Assembly: GCF_042683045.1 (NCBI RefSeq) | Contig: NZ_JBHUIT010000034.1 | Coordinates: 124,001-188,000, forward strand | Direction of reading: 5' to 3' | From: Luteolibacter algae | GTDB lineage: Bacteria > Verrucomicrobiota > Verrucomicrobiia > Verrucomicrobiales > Akkermansiaceae | Length of the DNA stretch: 64,000 nt | In this document: one piece after another, positions 24,821 through 33,529 of the stretch | How positions within the stretch are numbered: the first letter of the stretch is position 1 | Layout of the letters: each line of letters starts with the position of its first letter | Translations under genes and position numbers: made by a program | The notes under the pieces: generated by a model | What the model saw: only the letters and a program-made list of their open reading frames with translations | Database searches by the model: none | Told to the model about the DNA's origin: nothing

Positions 24821-25945
24821 ATGAATCTGTCTTTGATAAAATCCACGGAATTCTGGGAAAGTGATTCGTGTGAAATTGCTGCAAAATCCGGTGAAAGACA
24901 TCCGGCGCTCCATGGCTTGAAGTCCTGTGTGCTTTTCAGGACCTCGGGGACTACGGGAGGGGGTAGCTGGGTCGTCCTTTCAAAGTCCGCCCTCCAGATA
25001 TCGGCAAATGCGGTGAACCAGTGGTTGGACGTGGATGGTGAGTCCCGTTGGGGGCTTTCTCTTCCCATGAACCATGTCGGAGGTTTTGGCGTGGTGGCGC
25101 GCGCTCACGCGGCACAATGCGGATTGAGTGTTTTTAACGGAAAATGGAATCCACAGGAATTCCGGAAGTGGCTTGCTGACGAAGCTGTGACTCACGTGTC
25201 TGTGGTGCCTACCCAGCTTCACGATCTCATGGCTGCCGGATTGAGCTCGCCGAGCAGTCTTCGGGCGATCGTCGTAGGCGGGGGAAGACTGGATGCAGTC
25301 CTGGGGCAGACGGCTAGAAACCGTGGATGGCCGGTGCTGGCTAGTTTTGGGATGACAGAAACTTGTTCCCAGGTCGGAACTCAGGAAATAGCGTCGTTGA
25401 GGGAAAGCTTTGTCCAATCACCGATTAGAATCCTCCCTATTTGGGAGACCAGACTTTCTGATAGCGGCAGATTGATGATCAGAGGAAATGCCTTGTTGGA
25501 AGGTTCTTTTGAGCAGGAAAATAATGAGTGGCTCTACCGGCCGAGACTCGGGGATTGGTGGCAGACCAGCGACCGGGCAGAATTGTCAGGGGATGTGATC
25601 ATTCCGAAGGGACGCGTCGATTCCATAGTGAAGATTTTAGGTGAACTTGTTGATTTGGAGGCGGTGGAGCAGAAATTCATCTCGTTGGCGGGAGAAGATC
25701 TCGGCGAAAATCAATTTGCTGTGGTGGCCATTCCGGACCCGCGGCGGGAGCACGCTCTGGTAGCGGTCTTTCAGGGAAAAAAGGTTGTATTCCAAAAGCT
25801 CTACGACCGCTGGCAGATCGAAGCAGCGGGGATTGAACGTTTTTCCGAGCTGGTTTTCGTAGAGGAGCTGCCAACGACCGAGCTGGGCAAATTGAAGCGC
25901 GGAGCCCTGCAGGAAAAAGTGATCGCTATGCGAACCGGAAATTAA
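24821..25945 (+). CDS. menE: MenE-type o-succinylbenzoate-CoA ligase
   Basis: AMP-forming acyl-CoA synthetase, 374 residues, somewhat shorter than typical MenE (about 450) because the N-terminal subdomain is reduced. Motifs: RTSGTTGGGSW (P-loop-like), PMNHVGGFG, SFGMTETCSQVG, a SDRAEL segment and the C-terminal lysine loop TTELGKLKRGAL with its catalytic Lys. Pairing with menC supports o-succinylbenzoate as the substrate. The ATG overlaps no neighbour and has a purine-rich ggaagcgg upstream. Confidence 0.85.
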   Translation: MNLSLIKSTEFWESDSCEIAAKSGERHPALHGLKSCVLFRTSGTTGGGSWVVLSKSALQISANAVNQWLDVDGESRWGLSLPMNHVGGFGVVARAHAAQCGLSVFNGKWNPQEFRKWLADEAVTHVSVVPTQLHDLMAAGLSSPSSLRAIVVGGGRLDAVLGQTARNRGWPVLASFGMTETCSQVGTQEIASLRESFVQSPIRILPIWETRLSDSGRLMIRGNALLEGSFEQENNEWLYRPRLGDWWQTSDRAELSGDVIIPKGRVDSIVKILGELVDLEAVEQKFISLAGEDLGENQFAVVAIPDPRREHALVAVFQGKKVVFQKLYDRWQIEAAGIERFSELVFVEELPTTELGKLKRGALQEKVIAMRTGN

Positions 25946-26010
25946 AGATATTCGTAAATTTTACTGTGGCGTGAAGCCGGAACAGCGCACAGGTTTTACC
26001 CCGTCACCCC

Positions 26011-26865
26011 ATGGATACGATTACCGCAACAAGTGTGCACGCCAGCTACGGACTGGCGTTTTTTATTTTTTTATTGGCATATGCTGCAACATCGTTGAGG
26101 CGGCGTGTCAATGGCGGGCCACCAGCGCTGTATATGGGAAGAGTTTCAATCTGGTATTATCGGCCGATCGATATCGTAGGCGCCGGAATGATCAGTATGG
26201 TTTTCTACCTTCTAGCGATCGGTAACGCCGCGATGGAAGGACAAACAGATGCCCCTGAGATGAGCATGGGCGGCCTGATTTTCTCCATCGGGTTTCAGTT
26301 TTTCATGGCCGGGATAGCCGCCGTCATTGTGCTGCGAAGAGTAAACATTCTGGAGTGGCTGGGACTGAAATGGAAAAAATGGCCGCTCGTTTTTGCGATT
26401 GCACCTGTGACTGTTGTCTCAATGTGGGCACTTTTTGCCGGTTTGTATGAATTCGGGTATATGGAGCTGATGGAACGTCTCGGGGTGGAGGCCGTGCAAG
26501 ACAGCGTTGTGATGTTCCAGCAGGAGGAAAATCTGTTTTTGTTGGGGCTTATGGCTTTTGCCGCATCAATCGTCGCGCCTCTCTGCGAAGAGGTTGTTTT
26601 CCGGGGATATCTTTATCCCGTGGCGAAAAAATTTACAGGCCCGTGGATTGCCGCACTTTGCACCGCACTCATTTTCTCCGCAGCCCACGGAAGTCTTGCC
26701 GCGCTCTTGCCTCTATTCATTTTCGGATTGGTGCTTGTGGCGATTTATGAGATCACAGGATCGCTATGGGCGCCTATTGCGGTCCATGCTTTGTTCAATA
26801 CCGCGACGGTGGTTGTACAGATTGCGAGCCGATATGTTGAATTACCGCAAGCTCCAGGGAAATGA
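26011..26865 (+). CDS. CPBP family intramembrane glutamic protease
   Basis: A 284-residue membrane protein of the CAAX/CPBP protease family. Motifs: EEVVFRGYLYP (residues about 194-204), SAAHGSLAALLPLFIFG, and HALFNT near the end. About seven helices. The stop overlaps the ATG of thiL (ATGA), so the two are translationally coupled. The T-rich code of its first helix contains a perfect terminator hairpin, so a later start at 26134 (MGRVSIWYY) cannot be ruled out, though the N-terminal helix looks genuine. Confidence 0.83.
   Translation: MDTITATSVHASYGLAFFIFLLAYAATSLRRRVNGGPPALYMGRVSIWYYRPIDIVGAGMISMVFYLLAIGNAAMEGQTDAPEMSMGGLIFSIGFQFFMAGIAAVIVLRRVNILEWLGLKWKKWPLVFAIAPVTVVSMWALFAGLYEFGYMELMERLGVEAVQDSVVMFQQEENLFLLGLMAFAASIVAPLCEEVVFRGYLYPVAKKFTGPWIAALCTALIFSAAHGSLAALLPLFIFGLVLVAIYEITGSLWAPIAVHALFNTATVVVQIASRYVELPQAPGK
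26039..26071 (+). terminator. intrinsic terminator-like hairpin inside the start of the CPBP gene
   Basis: A perfect 7-bp stem, acgccag (26039-26045) with ctggcgt (26053-26059), 7-base loop, followed by a long T-rich tail (five T, A, seven T). It sits 28 bases inside the coding region of the CPBP protease and about 95 bases after menE. It could end menC-menE transcripts or attenuate the downstream protease-thiL pair. Confidence 0.55.
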
Positions 26866-27746
26866 AGACGTTGGGTGAGATAGGCGAGGATTCACTGATC
26901 AGCCGCTTGATCACACTTGTCCCAGTGGCTGATCAAACCATGGAGGGACCAGGCGACGATTGTGCGGTGATCGATGACGGACGAAGTGGATTTCTGTTGT
27001 TGAAGACCGATGCTTTGGTCGAGGGAGTGCACTATGAAAGAAGCGCGGATCCGCTGGCGGTTGGGTGGAAAGCTATCGCCAGAGTCATATCGGATTTTGC
27101 GGCAATGGGGGGAAAGCCGGAGCGATTTCTGGTTACCGTGGCTTTACCCAAATCCCTTCAACTCGATTGGATCGAAAACTTCTACCGTGGAATGGGAAAC
27201 TGTATGTCCCGCTATGGAGCTGTTCTTGCAGGTGGGGAAACCTGCCGGGTTCCGGAAGGATCCGCCGCCGTGATCTCTATCTCCGCGACAGGCTCCGTAA
27301 GCCGTGAGCAGCTTGTTCTCCGCTCTGGTGGTAGGTCGGGCGATGAAATCTGGGTGACCGGTCGTTTAGGAGGGTCGATCAGCGGGAAACATCTGTCTTT
27401 TTTGCCGAGAGTCGAGCAAGCGGCGTGGTTGACAGGGAACTTCGCACTCAGCGCGATGATGGATCTCTCCGATGGAATTGCCAGCGATTTGCCGCGTCTT
27501 GCGAAGGCGTCTGGCTGCGGATTCCAGATTGATGAGGACGCCGTCCCATTGAACAATGGCTGCACCGTCCAGCAGGCACTGACCGATGGCGAAGATTTTG
27601 AACTTTTATTTACTTTGGCAGATTCGTTGGGCTTACCCGAGAGTTGGAGGAGCATTTTTCCAGACATCGAATTAACCCGTATAGGAACTCTGGTTGCCGA
27701 AAACCAGGGAAGGGAATTATCCGGTGGTTGGGATCACTTTAGCTAA
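26862..27746 (+). CDS. thiL: ThiL, thiamine-monophosphate kinase
   Basis: Makes thiamine pyrophosphate from thiamine monophosphate and ATP. 294 residues with ThiL features: GEIGEDSLISRL, the metal-binding PGDDCAVID, KTDALVEGVHY, AMGGKPERFLV, GGETCR, and the C-terminal DLSDGIASDLPRLAK and DGEDFELLFT. Length is close to the family norm. The start overlaps the stop of the upstream protease gene. Confidence 0.92.
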   Translation: MKTLGEIGEDSLISRLITLVPVADQTMEGPGDDCAVIDDGRSGFLLLKTDALVEGVHYERSADPLAVGWKAIARVISDFAAMGGKPERFLVTVALPKSLQLDWIENFYRGMGNCMSRYGAVLAGGETCRVPEGSAAVISISATGSVSREQLVLRSGGRSGDEIWVTGRLGGSISGKHLSFLPRVEQAAWLTGNFALSAMMDLSDGIASDLPRLAKASGCGFQIDEDAVPLNNGCTVQQALTDGEDFELLFTLADSLGLPESWRSIFPDIELTRIGTLVAENQGRELSGGWDHFS

Positions 27747-27916
27747 GCCAAATCCAGAGCATAGTAGCCATTTACGTCTAAGCTCCGGTCGGAATGTCTA
27801 TCAAGATCAAGGTCAGGACCTCCCGCAAATTTGATGCGTCGAATCGTGGAGCCTCGTATAGATTTTTCCCTAGATGATTAAGATTCCCATAAAATAAGGG
27901 TTTCCTAATTGACAAA

Positions 27917-27943
27917 ATGTTCAATTTGTTTGTTTTTGAACAT
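27917..27943 (+). promoter_or_regulatory. operator palindrome of the toxin-antitoxin operon
   Basis: Perfect 8-bp inverted repeat atgttcaa (27917-27924) / ttgaacat (27936-27943) with an 11-base spacer. It ends one base before the GTG start of the antitoxin, and a TTGACA hexamer (27909-27914) lies just upstream. This is the expected place for autoregulation by the antitoxin-toxin complex. Confidence 0.55.
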
Positions 27944-28222
27944 GTGAGCCGCCTCAGTATAGAGATCGATAATCAACAGCATCGGGCGATCAAAATGCTT
28001 GCTGCCTCGGAGGGGATGAGCATCAAGGAGCTTATTCTACAACGGACGATCGGACGGGCCGCGCAAACGGAGAGTTCCGCGAAAGTTATGGAAGATGAGA
28101 CGGAATTCCTTTTCAGCTCAGCCGTTAATTTCAAGCGGTTGCGAGGGGCGGTTACTGCGCCGGACGAGGAAAATATTGTATTTGAATCCCTGAAAGATTT
28201 GGAAGATGCACTTGGAATTTAA
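27944..28222 (+). CDS. type II antitoxin, ribbon-helix-helix-like
   Basis: A 92-residue antitoxin from the GTG at 27944. The N-terminus SRLSIEIDNQQHRAIKMLAASEGMSIKELIL fits a ribbon-helix-helix DNA-binding fold; related antitoxins begin MSRL at exactly this point. An ATG 27 bases earlier lies inside the operator palindrome and is less likely. The acidic C-terminal half would bind the toxin. It overlaps the toxin gene by 17 bases, the usual arrangement for coupled toxin-antitoxin pairs. Confidence 0.78.
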   Translation: MSRLSIEIDNQQHRAIKMLAASEGMSIKELILQRTIGRAAQTESSAKVMEDETEFLFSSAVNFKRLRGAVTAPDEENIVFESLKDLEDALGI

Positions 28223-28460
28223 AGCACAAGGTTACGAGGATATGCAGTATTGGGCATCGGAAAAGCCCGAGAAAGCCCGCCGGATTGTTAGGTTGATTGG
28301 CGAAATCATGCGCAGTCCCCATGGGGGTATTCCGCAGCCTGAAACACTGAAAAATGAGTTGGCCGGTTGGTTCTCCAGATCGATCGATGCGAAGAATCGC
28401 GTGGTTTATCAAGTCAGTGGGGATCGCTTGATCATCGCCCAGGCACGATCACATTTTTAG
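28206..28460 (+). CDS. YoeB/Txe family mRNA interferase toxin
   Basis: An 84-residue RelE-superfamily toxin. It matches YoeB along its length: YEDMQYWASEKPEKARRI, a PETLKNELAGWFSRSIDAKNRVVYQV core with the active-site Glu and Arg positions, and a C-terminal RSHF. YoeB proteins usually end in His-Tyr; here it is His-Phe. Expected action is ribosome-dependent mRNA cleavage. The stop codon region overlaps the end of the ABC ATPase gene on the other strand by four bases. Confidence 0.82.
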   Translation: MHLEFKAQGYEDMQYWASEKPEKARRIVRLIGEIMRSPHGGIPQPETLKNELAGWFSRSIDAKNRVVYQVSGDRLIIAQARSHF

Positions 28461-29431
28461 TCTGTAAGGCAACCGGGACAATCTTGAACAAAATGGCCTG
28501 GAGCGATTTCCTTCAATTCAGGAGAACGGTCGGTGAGGCAAAGTTCCGGCTTGCCCAGAAGGTTTCTCGGTTTGAACGCACACCCTCTGGGAGGATGGGT
28601 GAGGTTGGGAGGTAAACCGGAAATTGTCATCAATGGCACTCCTTTTGGTTGGGCCGCCGGGATCGATTGTAAAAGCGACCGAGTGTAGGCATGCGTGGGA
28701 TTATTGAAAAGTTCTCTCCGGGTAGCACTTTCCACAATTCTTCCAGCATACATGACATTTATGACATCACATACTTCCGAGACGACTGCCAAATCGTGAG
28801 TGATGAATATGATCGACGTGCCAAGGTCTCTCTGCCGCTCGCGGATCAGATCCAAAACTTGTTTTTGGACAGTGACATCAAGAGCGGTGGTAGGCTCATC
28901 GCAGATCAGCAATTCCGGCTTGGTGATCAATGCCATGGCGATCATTACCCGCTGGCGCATCCCACCGGAAAATTCGTGCGGATACGAATCAATTCGTTTC
29001 TCCGGATCGGGGATCCCGACCTCCGCCAAGGAGTCAACCGCACGGATCAACGCTTCTTTGCCACTGAGATTTTCATGTAGTTTCAGAGGCTCGACCAGCT
29101 GATCCCTGATTTTCATGAAAGGATTCAAAGAAGTCATCGGATCCTGAAAGATCATGGAAATCCGCTTCCCCCTTATCTTCCGAAGTGAATGTTCAGGCGC
29201 TTTGAGAAGGTCGATACCATCGAAAACTGCCGATCCATTCTCGATCCTCCCCGGTGGCGTAGGAATTAGACCCAAAAGAGAATAACAGGTCACCGATTTT
29301 CCGGATCCGGATTCACCGACGATCCCGAGTGTCTGCCCACGTTCCAGGCTGAAGGACACATCCTCCACCGCGTGAACGATTCCATTCCGTGTATGAAAGC
29401 GGGTCGTCAGATTTTTTACATCGAGAAGCAC
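28457..29431 (-). CDS. oligopeptide/dipeptide ABC transporter ATP-binding protein
   Basis: A 324-residue ATPase of the OppD/DppD type: Walker A GESGSGKS, signature FSGGMRQRV, Walker B LLICDEPTTALD, H-loop FITHDLAVV, and the C-terminal oligopeptide extension PRGCAFKPRN with later Cys residues. No permease, second ATPase or binding protein gene is adjacent, so it is an orphan here; partners must be elsewhere. It follows the gluconokinase gene by 55 bases on the same strand. Confidence 0.88.
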   Translation of the reverse strand: MLLDVKNLTTRFHTRNGIVHAVEDVSFSLERGQTLGIVGESGSGKSVTCYSLLGLIPTPPGRIENGSAVFDGIDLLKAPEHSLRKIRGKRISMIFQDPMTSLNPFMKIRDQLVEPLKLHENLSGKEALIRAVDSLAEVGIPDPEKRIDSYPHEFSGGMRQRVMIAMALITKPELLICDEPTTALDVTVQKQVLDLIRERQRDLGTSIIFITHDLAVVSEVCDVINVMYAGRIVESATRRELFNNPTHAYTRSLLQSIPAAQPKGVPLMTISGLPPNLTHPPRGCAFKPRNLLGKPELCLTDRSPELKEIAPGHFVQDCPGCLTD

Positions 29432-29486
29432 GGGGAATAATAAGTGTAAGTTCGAGAAGGTCTAAGATCGAACCATGGAATTTGGT

Positions 29487-29999
29487 TCAGCGAATGTGAA
29501 AGTGTTTTTCTATGGTTTCCACAATAGTTTCCGGCTGTTCCGCAATCGAAATGTGTAATGCCTCGGTCTGGGAAGGAACTTCCAAAGCGCCTAGCTGACT
29601 GTCCAATAAACTCGATTTCATGTAGTGGCCGGACCGGGATTCGAGGCGTGCGAGCAAAGTCGCGGAATCACCCGACAGGAATACGACTGATACGCAGGGT
29701 TGATCGAGTCCCAGTCTCTTTCTGTAGGCATTTTTCAGAGCAGAGCAAGCCAGCACGGTGAGGCTGCCGACAGCTGCCTTCTCAATGACTTCGGTTCTAA
29801 GACGATCCAACCAAGGCCCACGGTCATCATCGTCCAAAGCGATCCCCGATGACATTTTGGCAATATTCTCGGGAGGATGAAAGTCGTCGGCATCGAAGAA
29901 CCTCCCTCCGTGTCTCGCCGCCAGGAGTAGTCCAACGGTGGTCTTCCCAGAGCCGGAAACTCCCATGATGACCAAAACACGAGGGGAAGTTGGATCCAT
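29487..29999 (-). CDS. gntK: gluconokinase
   Basis: A 170-residue P-loop kinase that phosphorylates gluconate to 6-phosphogluconate. P-loop GVSGSGKTTVG at residues 14-24, the family marker FFDADDFHPPENIAKM, then LACSALKNAYRKRL and the SRSGHYMKSSLLDSQL lid region. Full length. It lies in a - strand run between the cyclophilin and the ABC ATPase; no gluconate transporter or dehydratase is near. Confidence 0.92.
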   Translation of the reverse strand: MDPTSPRVLVIMGVSGSGKTTVGLLLAARHGGRFFDADDFHPPENIAKMSSGIALDDDDRGPWLDRLRTEVIEKAAVGSLTVLACSALKNAYRKRLGLDQPCVSVVFLSGDSATLLARLESRSGHYMKSSLLDSQLGALEVPSQTEALHISIAEQPETIVETIEKHFHIR

Positions 30000-30019
30000 T
30001 GAGGTGGCGGGTCAGGACG

Positions 30020-30565
30020 TTAGGCTTTATCGAGGATCGAGTTCCAATGCTCGATATTGTCCTTTTGATCTTCGAAAAGGGCCGTGGTGTCGTCGTGAAT
30101 CGTGACGGAAGTAATTTTATCACCTACGCCATCGAATTTACAACCACGCTCTCCCGTGTTGTTTTTTCCTGTAATTTTCTCCACAACGTCCATACCGTCA
30201 GTGACTTGTCCGAAGACCGAGTGGCGGTTATCCAAAAACGGAGTGGGGGTGGTGGTGATGAAGAATTGGGAGCCGTTGGTGCCGGGACCGGCATTTGCCA
30301 TGGAAAAGACGCCTGGAGCGCGATGGCGGAGTTCAGGATGGAACTCATCCGCAAATTTGTATCCCGGACCTCCACGACCCGATTCCGTTGGGTCGCCACC
30401 TTGTAGCATGAAGCGTTCGATGACACGGTGAAATGCGACTCCATCATAGTATCCTCGTTTTGATAGATTCAGAAAGTTTGCAACAGTTACTGGAGCTTTG
30501 GATGCGTAAAAGGTCGCGTCGATATCTCCCGCGGTGGTATGGAGGGTAATTTTGATGTCGTTCAT
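30020..30565 (-). CDS. cyclophilin-type peptidyl-prolyl cis-trans isomerase
   Basis: A 181-residue single-domain cyclophilin. Active-site residues are recognisable: the Arg in GVAFHRVIERFMLQGGDP, GSQFFITTTPTPFLDNRHSVFGQV with Phe, Leu and His. There is no signal peptide, so it is cytoplasmic. A short C-terminal extension (about 35 residues) follows the catalytic domain. It lies 40 bases downstream of eboE on the same strand. Confidence 0.92.
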   Translation of the reverse strand: MNDIKITLHTTAGDIDATFYASKAPVTVANFLNLSKRGYYDGVAFHRVIERFMLQGGDPTESGRGGPGYKFADEFHPELRHRAPGVFSMANAGPGTNGSQFFITTTPTPFLDNRHSVFGQVTDGMDVVEKITGKNNTGERGCKFDGVGDKITSVTIHDDTTALFEDQKDNIEHWNSILDKA

Positions 30566-30605
30566 AATTTGGGGTTGGTGATTTTGAAATACTGGAGTGG
30601 CGATA

Positions 30606-31766
30606 CTAAAACTGATTTTTCAACTTATTCAGCACCCAATGGTATTCGGAGGCAATTTGTTGTTCAACCGGGCGCTGGAGCTTCTCTGGAAGCACCCCCC
30701 ATGTATAGGTTTCAATTTCGAAGTGTTGACAAGCAGTAGGGTGCCTCTGGCACCAATTTAGCGTCTCTTCAACATGTTGATATGTGCTACCCAAAGGTGC
30801 TTCAGGATGAGAGTCCAAAGGGATATGGAAATGAACCCGTGCTTCTTTAAATTTTTCCGTAGAAAAGTAGGTATCTTCCAGATGTTCAAGGAATATGGGT
30901 AGGTCTGAAAATCGTTTCAACGATCCGTCAGAATTCCTTGCGATCACTTGATGAAAGTAAGTGGGTTCGTCAAATTTACGGATCGCATCGACTGCTTCCT
31001 TATCGCCGGGATCCAGACGTAGCGCGTTGGAGAGATGAATCTTGGAGAGGCGGATCCCGGCTTGGGAAATGGCATCCAGGGATACGCTTGCCCCGTCAAA
31101 CTCAATGGCGAAGTGGCATGAATCAAAGTTGAGACCGATGCGTTCTCGGATCAAATGAGGAGCAGCGGCCTGCTGGTGCAGCCTTTCGAAAAAACCGAGT
31201 GTCTCCTCTGTATTTTCAAAATGTCCCAGGGGTTCTGGTTCCAATCCAAGATGAAGATCGACCTGATGTTTCAGCGAAAGCTCTTCAATGAAATGGGCTA
31301 TTTCAATCAAATTGGTCCGAATTTTTCCCTCATCCGCATTGAATGACTTATGGGATCCCGGAAGGGTGGAAACCGATCCTCCGCAGGACTTCGGCGCGAT
31401 CTCAGCCAGAATACGGAACAGTTGCTTTGTATATTCAACACGTTCATCACTGGTCCAATCCGGAAGAAATACCTGTTCCTTTACCCTGGTTCCGTGAAAA
31501 GATCCATATGGGAAGCCGTTAATTGTGAAGATGTAACAGTTATTTTTTACGAGCCACTCTTTGAAAGCCTCAAGGTTATTTCCGGTGAGTAACTCAGTGG
31601 CGGCAATTGCCGAAAGCCGTAGGCCAATAGGATACGGTTTATCAGTCGGATGCTCTCCGCTTGTAAGCAGGCGGTCTCTCACATCCAGCACATGGGTGTC
31701 TAAAGCATGCAGTGTTTCCAGCCATGTCTCTGCAGGATGGATATTGGTGCAGTAAGCGAGTGTCAT
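30606..31766 (-). CDS. eboE: EboE-like metabolite traffic protein (TIM-barrel)
   Basis: A 386-residue protein matching EboE: the N-terminal LAYCTNIHPAETW, IGLRLSAIAATELL, FTINGFPYGSFHG, the LGLEPEPLGHFENTEE motif, SCHFAIEF, and the end ETYTWGVLPE. The fold resembles xylose-isomerase TIM barrels. In characterised clusters EboE works with EboA, B, C and F to move a secondary-metabolite precursor to the periplasm. None of those partners is in the window; the gene sits 25 bases downstream of gatA. Its activity here is unknown. Confidence 0.85.
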   Translation of the reverse strand: MTLAYCTNIHPAETWLETLHALDTHVLDVRDRLLTSGEHPTDKPYPIGLRLSAIAATELLTGNNLEAFKEWLVKNNCYIFTINGFPYGSFHGTRVKEQVFLPDWTSDERVEYTKQLFRILAEIAPKSCGGSVSTLPGSHKSFNADEGKIRTNLIEIAHFIEELSLKHQVDLHLGLEPEPLGHFENTEETLGFFERLHQQAAAPHLIRERIGLNFDSCHFAIEFDGASVSLDAISQAGIRLSKIHLSNALRLDPGDKEAVDAIRKFDEPTYFHQVIARNSDGSLKRFSDLPIFLEHLEDTYFSTEKFKEARVHFHIPLDSHPEAPLGSTYQHVEETLNWCQRHPTACQHFEIETYTWGVLPEKLQRPVEQQIASEYHWVLNKLKNQF

Positions 31767-31791
31767 CTAGTTAAGCGGGTGACTTCTGTTT

Positions 31792-33201
31792 CTAGGCCTG
31801 CTCAGCGGCTTTTGCCACCCGTAAGAGCATCTCCTCGCCGAGATGCGGAGCCAGGATCTGTATGCCGACCGGGAGTTCCTCCGATCCATCGTAAGAAGTT
31901 TTTCCGCATGGGACAGAAATCGCCGGAATACCGGCAAGATTGGCAGCAATTGTGAATATATCGGATAGGTAATCCTGTAACGGATCTTCCGAGCATGCGC
32001 CAATTTTCCGGGCAGGAGTGGGAGCGACCGGAGATAAAATGGCGTCGACTTGCTGGAAAGCTTGTCTGAAATCCCGCGCGATCAACTGGCGGACTTTTTG
32101 CGCACGTGTGTAGTAGGCATCATAATACCCGGACGAGAGCACATAGGTCCCGAGAATGATCCGACGTTTCACTTCTGGGCCGAATCCGACCTCTCGCGAT
32201 CGGTGGTAAACATCAATGATGTCTGATGCTGTCTTATCGCGGTTCCCATAACGGATCCCATCGAATCGGGAGAGATTCGAGGAAGCCTCTGCAGGAGCTA
32301 TCACGTAGTAGGTGGCTACTGCATGAGATGTATAGGGTAGTGTTATCGGCACAATCTCAGCGCCCTGATCCTTAAGTTTCTGAATACATTTTTCCACATT
32401 TTCTCGAACGCCCTCGTGGATGCCATCGCCGAAGTATTCCGCAGGAATTCCGAGCTTGAGGCCTCTGACGCCATCGTTGATTTTCGAGCTATAATCGGGA
32501 ACCGGGGCGTCAAGCGAGGTTGAGTCGCGTTCATCGTGACCGGCAATTGCCTGGAGAATAAGGGCTGCGTCATCAACGGATCTTGTCAAAGGGCCTATTT
32601 GATCGAGAGACGATGCAAAGGCAACAAGACCGAAACGGGACACCCGCCCGTAAGTGGGCTTCAATCCTACGACACCACAATGGGAAGCAGGCTGTCTGAT
32701 GGAGCCTCCTGTATCGGATCCAAGGGCGGCAAAAGCTGTCCCGTCAGCAACTGCTGCTGCAGATCCACCTGAGGATCCACCTGCAATTCTGTCTGGATCG
32801 TGAGGGTTTCGTGTGAGCTGGAGTGCGGAGTTTTCTGTGGCGGAACCCATTGCGAACTCGTCCATATTCATCCTCCCGAATGGAATCGCTCCCGCTTCCC
32901 TGAGTTTTTTGATAACTCCTGCATCATAGGGAGATGTGAAAGTTTTTTCTAAAAATTTAGAGCTGCACGTGCACGGTTCTCCCAAGGTGTTTATGTTATC
33001 CTTGATTGCAATAGGCAATCCCCCCAATGGCTTTTCCAAGTCTACGGACTCTGCCTCACGCAGTGCTGTCTCAAGATTGTAGGAAATATAGGCTTGGGTG
33101 ATGCTATCTTTGGCGGAGATTGATGAAGCTAATTCTTCGAGCAGCTTGGCTGGGGTTGTATCGCCATCAAGAATTTGCTGACGCAGGCTGGTAAGAGTCA
33201 T
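31792..33201 (-). CDS. gatA: GatA, Asp-tRNA(Asn)/Glu-tRNA(Gln) amidotransferase subunit A
   Basis: Amidase subunit of GatCAB, which converts mischarged Glu-tRNA(Gln) or Asp-tRNA(Asn). 469 residues from the ATG at 33201. The Ser-cisSer-Lys triad is present: Lys in GLPIAIKDNI, the cis-Ser in GGSSGGSAAAVA and the nucleophile in GSDTGGSIRQPAS. The longer frame to 33420 overlaps gatC and is not needed. gatC is 37 bases upstream; gatB is not in the window. Confidence 0.95.
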   Translation of the reverse strand: MTLTSLRQQILDGDTTPAKLLEELASSISAKDSITQAYISYNLETALREAESVDLEKPLGGLPIAIKDNINTLGEPCTCSSKFLEKTFTSPYDAGVIKKLREAGAIPFGRMNMDEFAMGSATENSALQLTRNPHDPDRIAGGSSGGSAAAVADGTAFAALGSDTGGSIRQPASHCGVVGLKPTYGRVSRFGLVAFASSLDQIGPLTRSVDDAALILQAIAGHDERDSTSLDAPVPDYSSKINDGVRGLKLGIPAEYFGDGIHEGVRENVEKCIQKLKDQGAEIVPITLPYTSHAVATYYVIAPAEASSNLSRFDGIRYGNRDKTASDIIDVYHRSREVGFGPEVKRRIILGTYVLSSGYYDAYYTRAQKVRQLIARDFRQAFQQVDAILSPVAPTPARKIGACSEDPLQDYLSDIFTIAANLAGIPAISVPCGKTSYDGSEELPVGIQILAPHLGEEMLLRVAKAAEQA

Positions 33202-33238
33202 TTTAAGAAAAGGGTATGAAGAAGGGAAATTTGAGAAG

Positions 33239-33529
33239 TCATGCATCTGCCACCACTTTTGGCACACGGATCTGTCCTTGCGCTTGATCGGGAGCATTTT
33301 GAAGGACTGCTTCGGGTGGAAGGCTTTCGTGAGGGAAATCATCACGCATCCGACCGAGAATGGAGTTGGAATCGACTTCGAGATCTTCCGGGAATTCGAC
33401 GGCAGAGAGAGACTCCACATGCCCGAGAATAGATTCGAGCTGTGATTGAAAGGTGGCCACCTCTTCCTCGGTGAGGTCCAAGCGGGCTAGCTTGGCTACG
33501 TAGCGGACATCGATATGTTCGTGGGACAT
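33239..33529 (-). CDS. gatC: GatC, Asp-tRNA(Asn)/Glu-tRNA(Gln) amidotransferase subunit C
   Basis: A 96-residue belt subunit that holds GatA and GatB together. From the ATG at 33529 it begins SHEHIDVRYVAKLARLDLTEEE and ends with the conserved RVPKVV stretch, as in the family. Directly upstream of gatA on the same strand. The spacer before the start is C-rich with no Shine-Dalgarno. Confidence 0.92.
   Translation of the reverse strand: MSHEHIDVRYVAKLARLDLTEEEVATFQSQLESILGHVESLSAVEFPEDLEVDSNSILGRMRDDFPHESLPPEAVLQNAPDQAQGQIRVPKVVADA

Noticed and set aside
33202..33420. N-terminal extension of gatA over gatC
   Set aside because: The ATG at 33201 matches the family start, and the extra part only reads gatC in another frame.
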